NCBI GenBank assembly: GCA_033558025.1
Contig: JAUCEF010000012.1
Span: 620,001-684,000, forward strand
From: Phytophthora sp. 'mugwort'
Taxonomy: Eukaryota; Oomycota; Peronosporomycetes; Peronosporales; Peronosporaceae
Reading direction: 5' to 3'
DNA: 64,000 bases
Below, piece after piece: positions 21,173 to 32,215 of the stretch; the stretch's first letter is position 1, and each line of letters opens with the position of its first letter. Under the pieces are notes generated by a model that did no database searches, had not been told where the DNA came from, and worked only from the letters and a program-made list of their open reading frames with translations. Both the position numbers and the translations under genes were made by a program.

Positions 21173-23105
21173 TACCGTAAAATTCGGATTCAGTAAGACA
21201 ATGGTAAAAAGTTTGATGCTTATACAAATTTCATAAAAACTTATACTTTTTACGAGCGGTAAAAAAGCCTAAATCGCGCAACACCATTCACTCAGCGCTG
21301 GCAGCTCCATGCCATCCATCCTCACTCCCGCTTTGACGATGAAACGTCGTCCGAAAAACAAAAATAAAGTCAAGCTGAACGCACTTGACCGCGGGGCGTT
21401 GACCGCGATAGCTGCAGCAGCTGCCGTCGGCGTCCATCGCTCGACGTGGTACCGCTGGAAAGACCAACAAGCAATTATCCAAACGGCCGCACCTACCAAG
21501 TTCTACACTTCTCGCAGTACATCTATGTACATAAGGAACCCAGGCCTCGAGAAAAAGTAAGTTTTCAAGTTCTTTTTATCCGATTTTGGCACGTTAATAC
21601 TACTGTTCCTATTTTGACTTCTGGATTGGATTGTAAAAATGCGGAAAAATCGCTTTCTTTCTCTGTGTATCCATGGAGTGCCTGCGGCTAATGCTAGCTC
21701 GATATGACCCTGACCACGTCAAAGCACGTAGCAGAGGCGGAAACATCTCGTTTTCTGAAGCCTTTTTTCAAGCGTAATCGCTTGTCAATTCGACGGATAA
21801 CGCACAAGGGCAGAAAGAAGCGACCAGACATGGAGGTAAATGTTTCAATTCTTTATTTCAACATCGTTTTAGCTAAGTTTTGTGTTTTTTGTGATAAATA
21901 CAGCTTGTTGCAAACGTATTTTCGCAGTCAATTCAGCATGTCATTGAAGAAGACGGCATCCTTTCGGCGGAGCGCGGCGATACCAAGCTCGCCGCCGTGT
22001 TCAACATGCACCAAACAACCATATACATCGATATGGCCGGCAAAACAACCATTGATTTCACGGAAAACGCAACTGTGGACGTACTCGAAGGTATATTTCT
22101 TATTGTATTGTTTATTTTGTGGGGATTTGGCTTACTTTTATTCACTTTTGCCTTTACAGGTAGTGAAATCAACGGTTTTAGAGCATCGGTGTTTCTTACA
22201 GCATCAGCGACGGCATCAAATTGCCTCCGCTGATCGTGTTTGCTGTGTTCCAGGAGGACCCGTATCGCAAGGGGTTGGAACCCGTCATTTGGGTCACCTG
22301 GAACTGAGCATACCGTTCAAAAGAAGGCGTCTTGCAGCGAGGCGGCGATGATGGAGTGGATTGAACGGGTACGTTTTAACATTTGTATTCGAACTTAATT
22401 TTTTACGACCTAACTTTGTTTATTAAATAGGTTTGGAAGCCCAGCGTGGAAGGATGCCGGCTGCTGATTTGGGTATCCTTAAAGTCCACAATGGCCCTCG
22501 GTGAGGGCGTCACTTGAGCAGTGCAGCACGCAGGTGCAGTTCGTATACCAAGCATCACAGATTTGTGCCAACCAATGGACGTGGCAGTAATGAAGCCTTT
22601 AAGAAAGCATTTCGGTACGTTATGTTGTTTTTACGGCTTCCTTATATGTTTTAACTTGTTACGTTGCGTCTTATTTTATCCTTTAGGAAGATTTATCTCG
22701 AGCATCACCTCGACAATCCCTTCCGGCCTCGACATCGGAGAAGCGGGCCGCTCATCTCGCGGTTTGTTGTCGAGGCGTGGGATGCTGTCAAGCCCGACAC
22801 AATTGTGAAGGGATATGTGCGGTGGGCGTGATACCAACAGGCCCCCGTGACCAAGACGGCCGTTTCCGCGTGGCTGCCATCGTGGCGGATGCACCGCTAG
22901 TGCAAGACGACTAGATAGATGAAAAGCTCTCAATACATGGTCATTTGCATCTGAACTTTGCCTTCAGTAGTGTAAGGGCATTACATGCGAGGGGGTGTCA
23001 CCTTCATTGCAACAGTGCAAGTTGTCTCATTTTTGCATGCCACTTTGATGTTTTACGACTGTTGCAATGAATCCGTTTGTCTTACAGAATCCGAATTTTA
23101 CGGTA
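21173..23105 (+). mobile_element. Complete pogo/mariner-type DNA transposon with TIRs and introns
   Basis: Terminal inverted repeats of 29 bp (21173-21201 and 23077-23105, including TA) match at 28 of 29 positions and begin TACCGTAAAATTCGGATTC. The element is flanked by TA, the target of Tc1/mariner/pogo elements. Inside is a plus-strand DDE_1-type transposase interrupted by spliceosomal introns. It is the best-preserved element in the window and the only DNA transposon here with both short TIRs intact. Confidence 0.85.
21345..22900 (+). pseudogene. Intron-containing DDE_1 transposase
   Basis: Exon-like blocks: an N-terminal helix-turn-helix (MKRRPKNKNKVKLN, then AAAAAVGVHRSTWYRWKDQQ) to 21557; a block to 21835; a block 21904-22090 (SIQHVIEEDGILSAERGDTK, HQTTIYIDM); a block 22159-22370; a block 22431-22613 with TKHHRFVPTNGRGS in one frame and ITDLCQPMDVAVMKPLRKHF in another; and a last block from 22686 (KIYLEHHLDNPFRP, FVVEAWDAVKPDTIVKGYVR). 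Candidate introns with GT...AG borders are 21836-21903, 22091-22159, 22371-22430 and 22614-22685. Some frames do not join cleanly and a stop lies near 22515, so this copy may be inactive. Exact splice sites need transcript support. Confidence 0.6.
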
Positions 23106-23194
23106 TAAGTGTTGCAATCAGAAATCGTATGCTAACTTCGATTTAATGAGCTTCTAACTTATATGTTATAAGAGTCATTTCTACTGTTATAGAA

Positions 23195-23506
23195 ATGTGT
23201 CGTAAGAACCAAACAAAGTCGCTACGAAAAACGTTGATACTGATGATACTAGCCGAGCGCCGCCGCCTACGCGGCAGTGGGTTTAGTTTGGTCCCAGTAG
23301 GTGGACCTGCCTATGCGCAGCTGCAGTCCCAGCACGTCAAGGCCGAGTGGGAAACCACTCGCGCCTCGCACACCTTACATGTGACGGCCTCTCTTTTCAT
23401 GGATGGAGCAATGGAATTTGGCGGTCGAGCAACCGCAGAACTACTGGAATTGATGCAGGTCAAACAGTCGACTCCGTTACCGTACAGACCAGGGGCGTGT
23501 TCCTGA
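23195..23506 (+). CDS. Hypothetical short frame, uncertain
   Basis: A 103-codon frame just right of the DNA transposon, basic at the start (KSLRKTLILMILAERRRLRG) with no recognised domain. It may be the decayed end of a mobile element protein, or a chance frame. I would not treat it as a gene without transcript evidence. Confidence 0.2.
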   Translation: MCRKNQTKSLRKTLILMILAERRRLRGSGFSLVPVGGPAYAQLQSQHVKAEWETTRASHTLHVTASLFMDGAMEFGGRATAELLELMQVKQSTPLPYRPGACS

Positions 23507-23528
23507 TGGCTGGCCAATGACCAGTTGG

Positions 23529-23960
23529 TGTGACCATACACTATGGGGCGCCCACTCATTTTTAGGTACGGATCGTATCTATGAGAGAGGATGCGCCACT
23601 AAGTACGGCTCGCACTTAGATGAGAGACACAGTTAGGTACGAATCGTACCTAGGTGAGAGACACCTTTAGGTACGAATCGCACTTAGGAAGGAGACATGG
23701 CTTGAGAACCACCCATTGAGAAATCGGTGACTTAGGGGATGCATTAATTAAACAGTTTACAGTAAGTAGAAACATAGGAGCATGTTAATAAAGACTCAGT
23801 TAAAATCTAACCTAGAAGTTCGCAAGTCGTGGGAACCCTGTCCCACGGACTATAGGAAAGCCAGGCTTTCCTCGTGCGGTAAGAAGACAGAGACGCAGGG
23901 CGTCTGTCTCGATTAAAAGCTACGCTTCCTCAGGCCAGAGTGCGTGTGACCCCCGTCACA
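23529..23960 (+). repeat. Probable Gypsy 5' LTR with internal tandem repeats
   Basis: It starts TGTGACC and ends CCGTCACA (inverted ends TGTGAC/GTCACA) and lies 68 bp before the gag start. No matching 3' LTR lies in the window because the element is truncated. A hairpin-prone GTGGGAACCCTGTCCCAC lies at 23829-23846. Confidence 0.5.
23562..23700 (+). repeat. Four-copy tandem repeat, about 32-36 bp, palindromic core
   Basis: Units of the form TTAGGTACGAATCGTACCTA followed by GGTGAGAGACAC recur four times with changes. The core GGTACGAATCGTACC is a near-perfect palindrome. It lies within the presumed LTR. Confidence 0.75.
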
Positions 23961-24028
23961 CCTGATAACACTTGTAGTCAATCCCGCGACCGTCGCGGAT
24001 TGCTACAGTAATCAAGTTCTCTTTAAGT

Positions 24029-24980
24029 ATGGAGGGCTCAGGGAGCCAAGACTTCCCTCAACTTTCGGATGCCCACTGGGCCACCTTAGAGAAGATGGTT
24101 AGCCTTCTAGGCGAGCAGGCTTTCGCTGGATTCCCCTCACTAGCTGCGGAAGAACAGAGAGCCCGCGTTGATCGTTTGGACAAGTACGAGACCTCGCTCA
24201 TCGCACATGTATGTGTTGCGGCCCAAGATGCTGCACGCGTGACAGTACGGGCAGAAGCCCAGAGCGCAGATCAATCCGCTGCGCGGGAGTCCGTTACCTT
24301 CGCTACGCGACAAAGCACGACGAAAGCGGTCAAGATGACGGTTCCAAGTTCGACGGGAAGGAGTTGGACAGCTTGGTTTTCTGGATCCGCGAGATCGAGA
24401 TCGCGCTGATCGCGAGACAGATCTATGATGCGAGATCTCAATTCGCCTTCGCCCTGTCCGACCTGGGAGGTCGGGCACGTACATGGGCCATGGCTCTGAG
24501 AGACCTCGTCTCCGGGGTATTTCACCTCATGGTCGTTAATGGAACAAGAACTCCGCAAGAATGTTCTGTTAGTCAATGTGGCGTATCGTCATCGCTCCCT
24601 ATCCTTGCGATGCAAGCAAGGAAAGCATCCCTCCAGGGCTATGTCATGAACCGCAAAACTTGGAAGCGGCTATGGCGGGAGCTCCTCTCTCGGAGGACGT
24701 GAAGGACACGGTGCTCATGGACGGTGTCCGCACGGGTCCGGTACGGATGGAGCTCTTCCGGCGTCAACTCAAGACCTTCAACGAGGCAGTACACCTCGCT
24801 CTGCTGGAAGACCACTGTGTGCGTTCTGCACAGGGTCATGCTGGTCCTTCGGACTCGTCTGAGGGCCCCACTCCCATGGAGATCTCTTCGGCCGAGTCGG
24901 AACGACTCGCCTCGAAGAAACCACGAGCGAGTGGTCGCTGCTTCGGCTGCAACCATAGGCCAATTCCGTCGTAATTGCCC
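24029..24980 (+). pseudogene. Gypsy gag
   Basis: It opens MEGSGSQDFPQLSDAHWATL, followed by capsid-like segments in shifted frames (LDSLVFWIREIEIALIARQI, QFAFALSDLGGRARTWAMAL) and a nucleocapsid-like end (KKPRASGRCFGCNHRPIPS, a partial zinc knuckle). At least two frameshifts break it. Confidence 0.75.
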
Positions 24981-25171
24981 GACAAATCAGTGGCGAGTCA
25001 ACCATGGCAAAGCCACCTCGGCGTCGCCGTCGCTCAATGAAATTGAGCTCAACTTGTCGGAAAACGACGGCTCTCAGTAGGTGCGGGACGCCCTGCTGGG
25101 AGACTCCGCTCTTCCCGGTCTATGGTTGCTTCACCACCTCCCCGTCCGGGGGAGCAAGTCCCTGAGAAACG

Positions 25172-28092
25172 TTGTTGATTCTCTCGGTGGCCGCTACGCG
25201 GTCTAACCTCGTGGTCGTCGCCGCCAGCATCAAAGGATATGAGGAACCTATGACCATCCTGATCGATTCAGGAGCGTCCTACAATCTCGCAACGAAACCC
25301 AGCGTTGCTAGGAACAGTGCACTGTATGCTAAAGCTTTAGAAGACTCTAAGAGTAATCATAATGTGTCTGTTCGCTTAGCGACTGGTTCTATTGTATCGA
25401 CGCGGAAGGTTCTCCTCCCTTTGACTGTCAAATTTGACGACTTTAACTCGGTCGAACCGTTCATTGTCCTCGACATGGATGATCGATACGACCTAATCCG
25501 CGGCATGCCCTGGATTGTGAAGCATGAGCCGTGGATCGACTGGCGCAGTCGCACCATAGGTTCTAGGCACAACCCCCTCGTGGATCGAGCTTTGGGGGGT
25601 CATGTCCCCTCCTCATCCCGTGACGGGTTTGTGCACGAGCACCGAGTGCAACATGGAGAACGACATTTCGCCGGCTCTGCCGAACGAGTGGTCGTTTCGG
25701 AAACCCAATGTGGTCGAGCAGAGGCTCCGACAACGCACGTCCGAGCTGGTTCAGCTCACAGCAGATGAAGAAGACGCTGACGACGGACGTCGCGCAACCC
25801 AAGGTGGTCGAGCAGAGGCTCCCACGAACGAAGGGACTGACAGCGAGGCTGTATTCCTACTTGTGGGCCCAGTGAGCGGGGTGTCCACCACTGTCATTGA
25901 TGCACTCACGGGAAAACGTAAGGCGGATGTTGAGCTAACTACCTTACCCGGGGTGTCGGTGCTCATGGAGCTCGAGGAGCTATCCGTCGATTTCCTCAAG
26001 TCATTGAAGGCAGGAGAAATTGAGGACCTCGTCCTTCTCCGTCGAGAGCAGGCCTCGATGGAACTTAATAGCTCCTATCATGGCCCCAGACGTTCTAGGA
26101 GAAAAAAAGGGGCCCGCAGAGACAACGGCGTTATGGCGTAGCCATTTTAAGGGATCCCTCGGATCCTTATTATCCTCTGTTGAAGGAGTTCTCGGATGTG
26201 GTTTCCGAAAAAAAAACTTCCAAATTACCACCGGATCGTGGTGTTCGCCGCGAAATCGACTTGGTACCGGTTACCAAGTACTCACCACACGGCAGTGGCC
26301 GCTTCCAAAGGAACAAGTCGATGTGATCGACGCGTTCTTCGCGGCGAAGCATGCCGCCGGCATGGTGAGCGAGTCAAAGTCGCAGCACTCCCCGACGTTT
26401 TGTGTGCGCAAACCCAACGGTAAGTGGCGTATGGTTCTCGCCTTAAACAAGCTGAATGCTGCCACCATCCCGGCTTCAACGCCTATTCCTCGGAAGGATG
26501 TGTTGCAGAACAACATGGCGGGTGCACGGTGTTCAGCGCGCTCGACATGGTCGATGGGTACTATCAGCTACTGATGCGGGAATCGGATATTCCTCTGACA
26601 GCAGTGAGTACTCCCAGCGGGATGTTGTGGGAGTGGTTGGTGATGCCCCAAGGGCTATCCAATGCGGCAGCGACGTTCAATGGCTTGGTGACATAGCTAT
26701 TCCGGCCGCTGCGGCACTTTGTGCAGACCTACTTCGACGATATCTTCGTTCATAGCTGCGCTGCAGATGGAAAAAAACGACGTTGGAATGCACATTACAC
26801 ACCTCGGTGAGGTTTTGTTGTGCATGAGGGAGAACCGTTGTATGCAACCATTAACAAGTGCATCTTCGGCGCGGGAGAAATCCCGTTCCTCGGGTGCTTC
26901 CTTGAGAAGGACGGCATAAGGGCTGACCCCGAGAAGATTGAAGCAATCTCGCAATGGTCTGTGCCTACCTCCCAACGGGATCTGCCCAAGTGGCTCGGCC
27001 TCGCCAACTAGTTACACAAGTACAGCAAGAACTACGCTGAGTTGGCCAAGCCTTTGACGAACCTCCTAAAGAAAGAAGCGGAATGGTCATGGACCGATGA
27101 TGGCTCAAAACGCCTTCGAAGCCATCAAGCAAAATCTGCAGAGTGCCCCAATCCTGGCACTCTCCGACGAGGATCGTCCGTTTAGCGTGGTGTGTGATGC
27201 CTCTGACTTTGCCATCGGCTGCGCCCTGCTCCAATTGGATGCCGAAGGCAGGGAGAGGGTGGTTTCGTTCCAATTCCGGCAGCTGAAAGCTGCGGAAAAG
27301 AACTACCCTGTCCATGACAAGGAACTCCTCGCGATGAAGTACGCGCTAGTGAAGTTCAGGGTTCATCTGCTGGGCAGCAAGCCCTTCGTGATTCGTGATC
27401 TACATAGACCATGCTTCGTTGAGGACGGCGACCTCGTCGCCGCATCTCTCCCAGCGCATGACGCGATGGCTATCATTCTTCGCCGAGTACAACTTGACGG
27501 TGGCTTACAAGCCGGGTAAGCAAAACGTCCTGGCAGACGCGCTCTCCAGGAGGCCAGACTACGAGCTATCACACGCCGTGCTTCTCGAGTCACCGCTCCA
27601 CGAGCGGATTCGTGAAGCTTACGCAGAAGACGATGATCTCAGAGATTTGGTACAAGCGCTGCGCGCGGGCTCTGATAACGCCCAGATTACGGCTCGTCAA
27701 CGCGCGCGGTTGCACAGCTATACTCTCTTTCAGGATCGTATCTACTACCAGGTAGACAAAGAGGACGATCCTCGCTTGGTCGTGCCCAACAGTGACACCC
27801 TGAGGCACCAAATCCTCTTTGAGGCCCACGACACCGCGCTTGGCGGCCACTTGGGTCGACCAAAAACGTACACGTCAGTGACACGGGATTACTGATGGCC
27901 TAATATGTATAAGTGGGTTCGATCTTTCGTCAAAACGTGCGAGACGTGCCAACGGGCGACACTCTCACCCACTTCGGCTGCGCCACTAATGAGCTTGCCG
28001 GTTCCGGCTGACTGTTGGCGCTAGGTGAGCATGGGCTTCATCTTCGAGTTACTGCCCGATGAGAAAGGCCATAGTGGCATCTTGGTCAAGAA
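25172..28092 (+). pseudogene. Gypsy pol: protease, RT, RNase H, partial integrase
   Basis: Protease: from about 25190, with MTILIDSGASYNLATK (catalytic DSG) and RGMPWIVKHEPWIDW. Reverse transcriptase: about 26250-26760, with KPNGKWRMVLALNKLNAATI, FSALDMVDGYYQLLMRESDI, MPQGLSNAAATFNG and the catalytic box in TYFDDIFVHS. RNase H: 27097-27520, with FSVVCDASDFAIGCALLQLD and NYPVHDKELLAMKYALV. Then YKPGKQNVLADALSRRPDYE. The integrase zinc-binding region has HDTALGGHLGRPKTY and FVKTCETCQRAT. The integrase core begins (VSMGFIFELLPDEKGHSGIL) but ends at about 28092. Numerous stops and frameshifts. Domain order (RT before integrase) is that of Metaviridae-type Gypsy elements. Confidence 0.85.
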
Positions 28093-28540
28093 CAATGTGA
28101 CGGTATTTCTCCCTCAATGTAAGAAGGGCAAGGCAGAGAGACTTCCACCAAATACGCTGGAGGAAGTTGCTAGCGGTGTTGATGCACACCAGTTCATGCT
28201 ACTACCAGACAATTTTGAAAGTGTCCACTGGGGGTGCCGCTTGGTGGACCGAAAAGCCAAGCAAGTCAAGATGTATGACAGCATGGGCGGCAGGAGAAAC
28301 AAGAAGTAGGTCACGAAGCTGTCCAGTGAGATCCGCGACGGGCCTCTAAATGGAGATGCTTACAGTGATGAGGTAGTGGCGGACCCGATTCAGACAGATA
28401 GCGATAGCTGTGGAATTCTCGTATGCCGGCTATTCTGGACGAGCGTGGACAGTGAAGCGCCAATCGATACATCTCCGACGGGGGTAACGAAGTTGCGATG
28501 GGCCGTGTTGCGCGAGATCGTGAAGATGAAGCGCAGTTTA
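28093..28540 (+). pseudogene. Ulp1-like C48 cysteine protease domain fragment
   Basis: Directly in frame after the integrase fragment the sequence changes to a C48 (Ulp1/SENP) pattern: FLPQ, then FESVHWGCRLVDRKAKQVKM with the catalytic His before Trp, YDSMG with the catalytic Asp, a stop at 28307-28309, then PIQTDSDSCGILVCRLFW with the Gln and the nucleophilic Cys. All four catalytic-type residues are in place, but the frame is interrupted. Such domains occur in SUMO/NEDD8 proteases and also in proteins encoded by some plant and oomycete transposons. Here a transposon origin is more likely given the surroundings. Confidence 0.65.
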
Positions 28541-29298
28541 ACTGCGAGGGTAAGCGCCGGGTGCTTAAGGAGTCTAATCTCTTTAATGCATGGGCAATAC
28601 CTAGTTGCAACCTGGAAAAACACTGTATGGATACACGATGCTTCGGAGATGGCATCCTCGCAGTGATCGATGCCGCCAGATTGAGCTGGGTGTCACTTCG
28701 ACTTTTTGCCAGGTAACGCACATATGAGTTGGTCAGGTTTATAGACCTGGAAACCTGGATCATTGGCATGCCCATTGATTGGATATAATGCTTCCGACAA
28801 CGCCTACGTGCCGTCACTTTACTTTTGATCGAGTCCCGCACACATGAGTATTCCAGGTTTCAAGCTTGGGTAATACCTGGCCAGGTAATGTAAAGACCCA
28901 ATGTAAATTACTTGCATCTGCCGACCCTCTCAATAAGGTTACCTGGAGATTACCCGTGTGACCCCTTGATACTACCTGCAGAATCAGAGTTCTGATAATT
29001 TTCTGAATCTGGGAAACCTGTAGTCCAAAAAATCTATAATAAATTATATCATGACAATTAATAATCCCCTTGTCTAATTTTAATCTATGCTGAAATAACT
29101 AGTTCATCGGTATCACTGGATTGGTAGTGAGTCAGTACTACTGACTGGCACAAAATGATTGTTAACAGTTAGATGAGTGCAGTGCGGACTACAGGCTTCA
29201 AGGTCATGAAAAGCCTCTGGGCTATTATCGACTACAAGAGATACCACAAGATTAGATTAAGTCCTGTACAAAAACTTTGTCATGGTTGCAATCGTCCT
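28541..29298. other. Gene-free spacer before the inverted repeat
   Basis: AT-rich, with many CCAGGTAA/TACCTGG-type words between 28690 and 28960 but no regular array. No coding sequence that I can support. Confidence 0.5.
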
Positions 29299-29566
29299 GG
29301 CGCGCTTCCACTGCTATTATTGTGGCAAATCAGGTTAGTTTCTTTAGATGTCGGACTTGATACGGATAGTATGCTTTAGAAGCATGACATCTTCAACTTC
29401 AGTAAGTTCCTCCGGTTGGTTGGTTCTGCCATATCATATCCGAGTGACACGGTTACTTTTGCAAGGCTCGTTGACGCTGAGGGTGGTTGCTCAAAGTCAC
29501 TTCACGTCAATTGCGACTTCTACCAGACTTTGGAGGGGATAGGGTAACTAAGTTTTCTTCTTACAC

Positions 29567-30120
29567 TTAGTTAGCAGCTTTAGGTGATGAAATATCTAAA
29601 GACAACTCTATAATGCCTGCCATCACATTCATCGTTCGCCAATTCCAGTCAGAACTATACTCGCCCATGAAAACGTCCAACGCAATATACGGCAAGTTCG
29701 CGAAGACTATCTCTCGATTGCGGCGTGTAGTCGCTAAGTGAAATGCCTCGGTGAGACGGATATAGGAAGTAGGGCTGGTCAACACGACTACAGCCCATCG
29801 TTACAGGCATTGCCACATAAATTGTCCATCCAATGAGGATGTACGGTTACACCGCGGTATCCAAGAGTGGGGCGCAGCCGGAGATGGCATTAAACACCTG
29901 GGAGGAAGCACCACCAGCGTGTTAGCTGTGACTACCTGGAGGTGGGGGGGAGTGGGGGTATCCGAATATATCGTTGATGGGAGCACACCGTATTCGAGTT
30001 CAACTGCAGCGTACGGCAACGCGAGACCCACCTGCTGCTCTGTAAATAAATTGGAAGCTCCAGCTCCGCGTAAGGCGCCAGTTACAGCCACCTCAGGAGT
30101 TTGCAGAGCCTTCACATTTT
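29567..30120 (-). pseudogene. BT1 transporter N-terminal and middle fragment (left arm)
   Basis: The minus strand has LQTPEVAVTGALRGAGASNL, QQVGLALPYAAVELEYGVLP with STIYSD, and further left WNWRTMNVMAGIIE. These match the intact BT1 gene blocks FQYAVVGLVYGVLPETIYPF and LHWNWRWMIIVTGAVV. It is broken by stops and lacks most helices. It meets the oppositely oriented C-terminal fragment at about 30.12-30.3 kb. Confidence 0.75.
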
Positions 30121-30309
30121 CGTACTCATTTTACAGATGACATGCCGGCAACACGTTCTCTCGTCTCTACTTGCTGGGAGCCGAACCACGTCACCTGGAG
30201 CCCAACGATAAAGCCATACGCACGTTCGTTGACCAAGCCATAAGACTGCACCGCCATTTCCACCAACGCCTCGATATGCAGCATTGAGTGTCGTGCTCTA
30301 GACCTGAAC

Positions 30310-30903
30310 TGCAATGCTCTCGTGACGTGGAGCGTCCTGCGAAACCGATACTTCTGGCTTGCACTGCCTATCGTGGAGCATCTCATGCAGGGCGTAAGTT
30401 TCATCGTGTCGATATATGTGGCCATAGAACTATCAGAGTCTGGCACAAAAGTGCGTTGCATGGACTTCCGACAACTGCTGGAACCTTGCGTCGCCCTTCG
30501 CGGCTACAATTACACGCCGTTTAGTATCACGAACAAGCGGATCCAGAACGACGAACGGTTGATTTATCACATTTACACCGCTGATTATGTGTGTATGTGT
30601 ATTATGTGTACGGTATGAGGTTGCTGTCGTTGATTTGGCTGCAGGTGTTGCCCAAGCAGAAGGAAGCTATGCAGTACCTCAAGGCCACGCAGGCACCAAC
30701 AAATGTAGCCACAGCAGCCTACGTGGTCTTTGCGTTGGCTTGGGCCATCGTGACCAACGTGCTATCTCTTATACCACACACGTGCTGCAAAACGAAGGGG
30801 CAGTTCGGTACAGTAATAATATATCTTTATCGCAAGCCAGTTATCCAGAGGCACCAGCGCTCTTTGCTCGATGTACGGCGGCTGCGTGGTGCGTTATAAC
30901 CTA
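30310..30903 (+). pseudogene. BT1 transporter C-terminal fragment (left arm)
   Basis: The plus strand has VLRNRYFWLALPIVEHLMQG, VSFIVSIYVAIELSESGTKV, YGMRLLSLIWLQVLPKQKEA and VVFALAWAIVTNVLSLIPHT. They match the C-terminal helices of the intact BT1 gene (VFRNQWFWLGPPIVVQLPYG and FLFWLPRQKEETQELL). It is frameshifted, and inverted relative to the N-terminal fragment in the same arm. Confidence 0.75.
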
Positions 30904-31160
30904 CGCTAGAAAATCGGGTTAATCTTACCTGGGAATTTATAAATTATTTCTGAATTGGTGTTTTCTTCGATCTTCACGGTACATTTTATTTGTGAATACC
31001 AGTATCTGGATCATTTATGCAAAAAAAATGACCGCAAAGTATTATCTTTTTAGGGTTTGTTCACGTTTCCTCCAACCTAAGTCGACGAGACCTCCGAGAT
31101 ACGCCATCGGCGTAGGTAGGGCTAGTACAACCAAGTCGGTTCACCTGGATGGCGCTCTGT

Positions 31161-31637
31161 CTAGTGGTTCCGTGGGTTGCGCGGGTCAGTCGACGTGAAA
31201 ACCGTCCGCTTGCTGTACTTACGAGCGTAAGCCGTTTTGAACAGTTCGTACTTCCACAGGTCTTTAGCGTACGAGAGGGTAAGCTTATCCTTAATTTGTC
31301 CGGGAGTCTTTCCATTGTTCACCCAGGAAGCTACTCTTGCGCCCCACTTGCTGAGTTGCTGCTCGGACGGTGTAAAGCTTCTTTCTTCTAACGATTCCTT
31401 GTCATCAGGTGCAGGCAGAACCAAGTCGTCGTCGTCGTCGTCATCGTCGTCGTCGTCTTCATCATCCGTGATTCGGTTGGTTCGCAGAAGCCGCTTGTCG
31501 GTGCGGGGTGCAAGAGCCACCAGTGCAGCGTTGGGCGAACTCATCTCCGAAAGCTTCTTCACGCCTGAAGCGAAAACTGCATCATTGCTCGCGAAGAGGA
31601 CGATCGCAGCCGTCAGCACAGCGTAGGAAACGCGCAT
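31161..31637 (-). CDS. RxLR-EER secreted effector candidate (left copy)
   Basis: A 158-residue secreted protein with the layout of oomycete host-translocated effectors. A signal peptide spans about residues 1-23 (hydrophobic YAVLTAAIVLFA). The RxLR motif RLLR is at 49-52, a 14-residue Asp/Glu tract at 58-71, and EER at 84-86. A C-terminal domain at 90-145 has spaced Trp/Tyr residues (LSKWGARVASW, DLWKYELF) suggestive of a WY fold. No transmembrane segment follows. The protein is identical to the copy at 37734-38210. The genes are divergent, 6.1 kb apart. The host target cannot be told from sequence. The short CA-rich leader before the ATG is the reverse complement of that of the other copy, so both share the same proximal promoter. 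Confidence 0.9.
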   Translation of the reverse strand: MRVSYAVLTAAIVLFASNDAVFASGVKKLSEMSSPNAALVALAPRTDKRLLRTNRITDDEDDDDDDDDDDDLVLPAPDDKESLEERSFTPSEQQLSKWGARVASWVNNGKTPGQIKDKLTLSYAKDLWKYELFKTAYARKYSKRTVFTSTDPRNPRNH

Positions 31638-32104
31638 TATTGGGTTTGATTAAATTGGGTGCTGAGTGCTTCACTCGATGAAGCGGAGTGTCTGTGTTGG
31701 GGTGGGGGGTGGGGGGGGTGGGGCACCTTAGCAGAAATTATGGAATGAAAGAGACGTGGAATAATTCCGAAGGAGTTTGTAGACATCAAAGGAAGCGATG
31801 CAGGAAAGATAGGGAGAGGAAAGGAGCTGTAAGCTAGAGCTCCGTATGTCATCTGTGGCTGCTTGTCATAAAGCATGCACTGCCGGCCAGCGACGGAGCC
31901 AACTACTGGCGCTACGTATAAAACAATACTACTGGAAGATCCGAATGATAGTAGAATATTGATCCCTAGTGTATGCAATCGACCAACTATTCAAAGCAAA
32001 CGCATAAAGTACCCAACAACATTGTTTTGTGTGCGCAATGTTCGTAGATCCATTTCGACGGATGGATTACAGTACGCATTTTATCGTAGGATGTGTTATG
32101 GGAT

Positions 32105-32215
32105 CTAGGCTACGTGTTTCGGATACGCTTTTGGGACATAGTCCGCCTCCTACGTGTAGCGGTACGTGTATGCCTCGGGCTACGTGTATCGGTTACGGTA
32201 CGCATTGGGACGTAG
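32105..32215. repeat. ACGTGTA-rich short repeats upstream of effector (left arm)
   Basis: Three to four copies of CTACGTGTWKCGG-like words and several CGGTACG words lie about 470-580 bp upstream of the effector start. The mirror copy is at 37156-37266. Function unknown. Confidence 0.6.

Noticed and set aside
21015..21227. N-terminal extension of the mitochondrial carrier
   Set aside because: It would need a TTG start and runs into the TIR of the neighbouring transposon.
31237..31626. 129-codon plus-strand frame with poly-Ser
   Set aside because: Antisense shadow of the effector; the Ser run is the complement of the Asp codon repeat.
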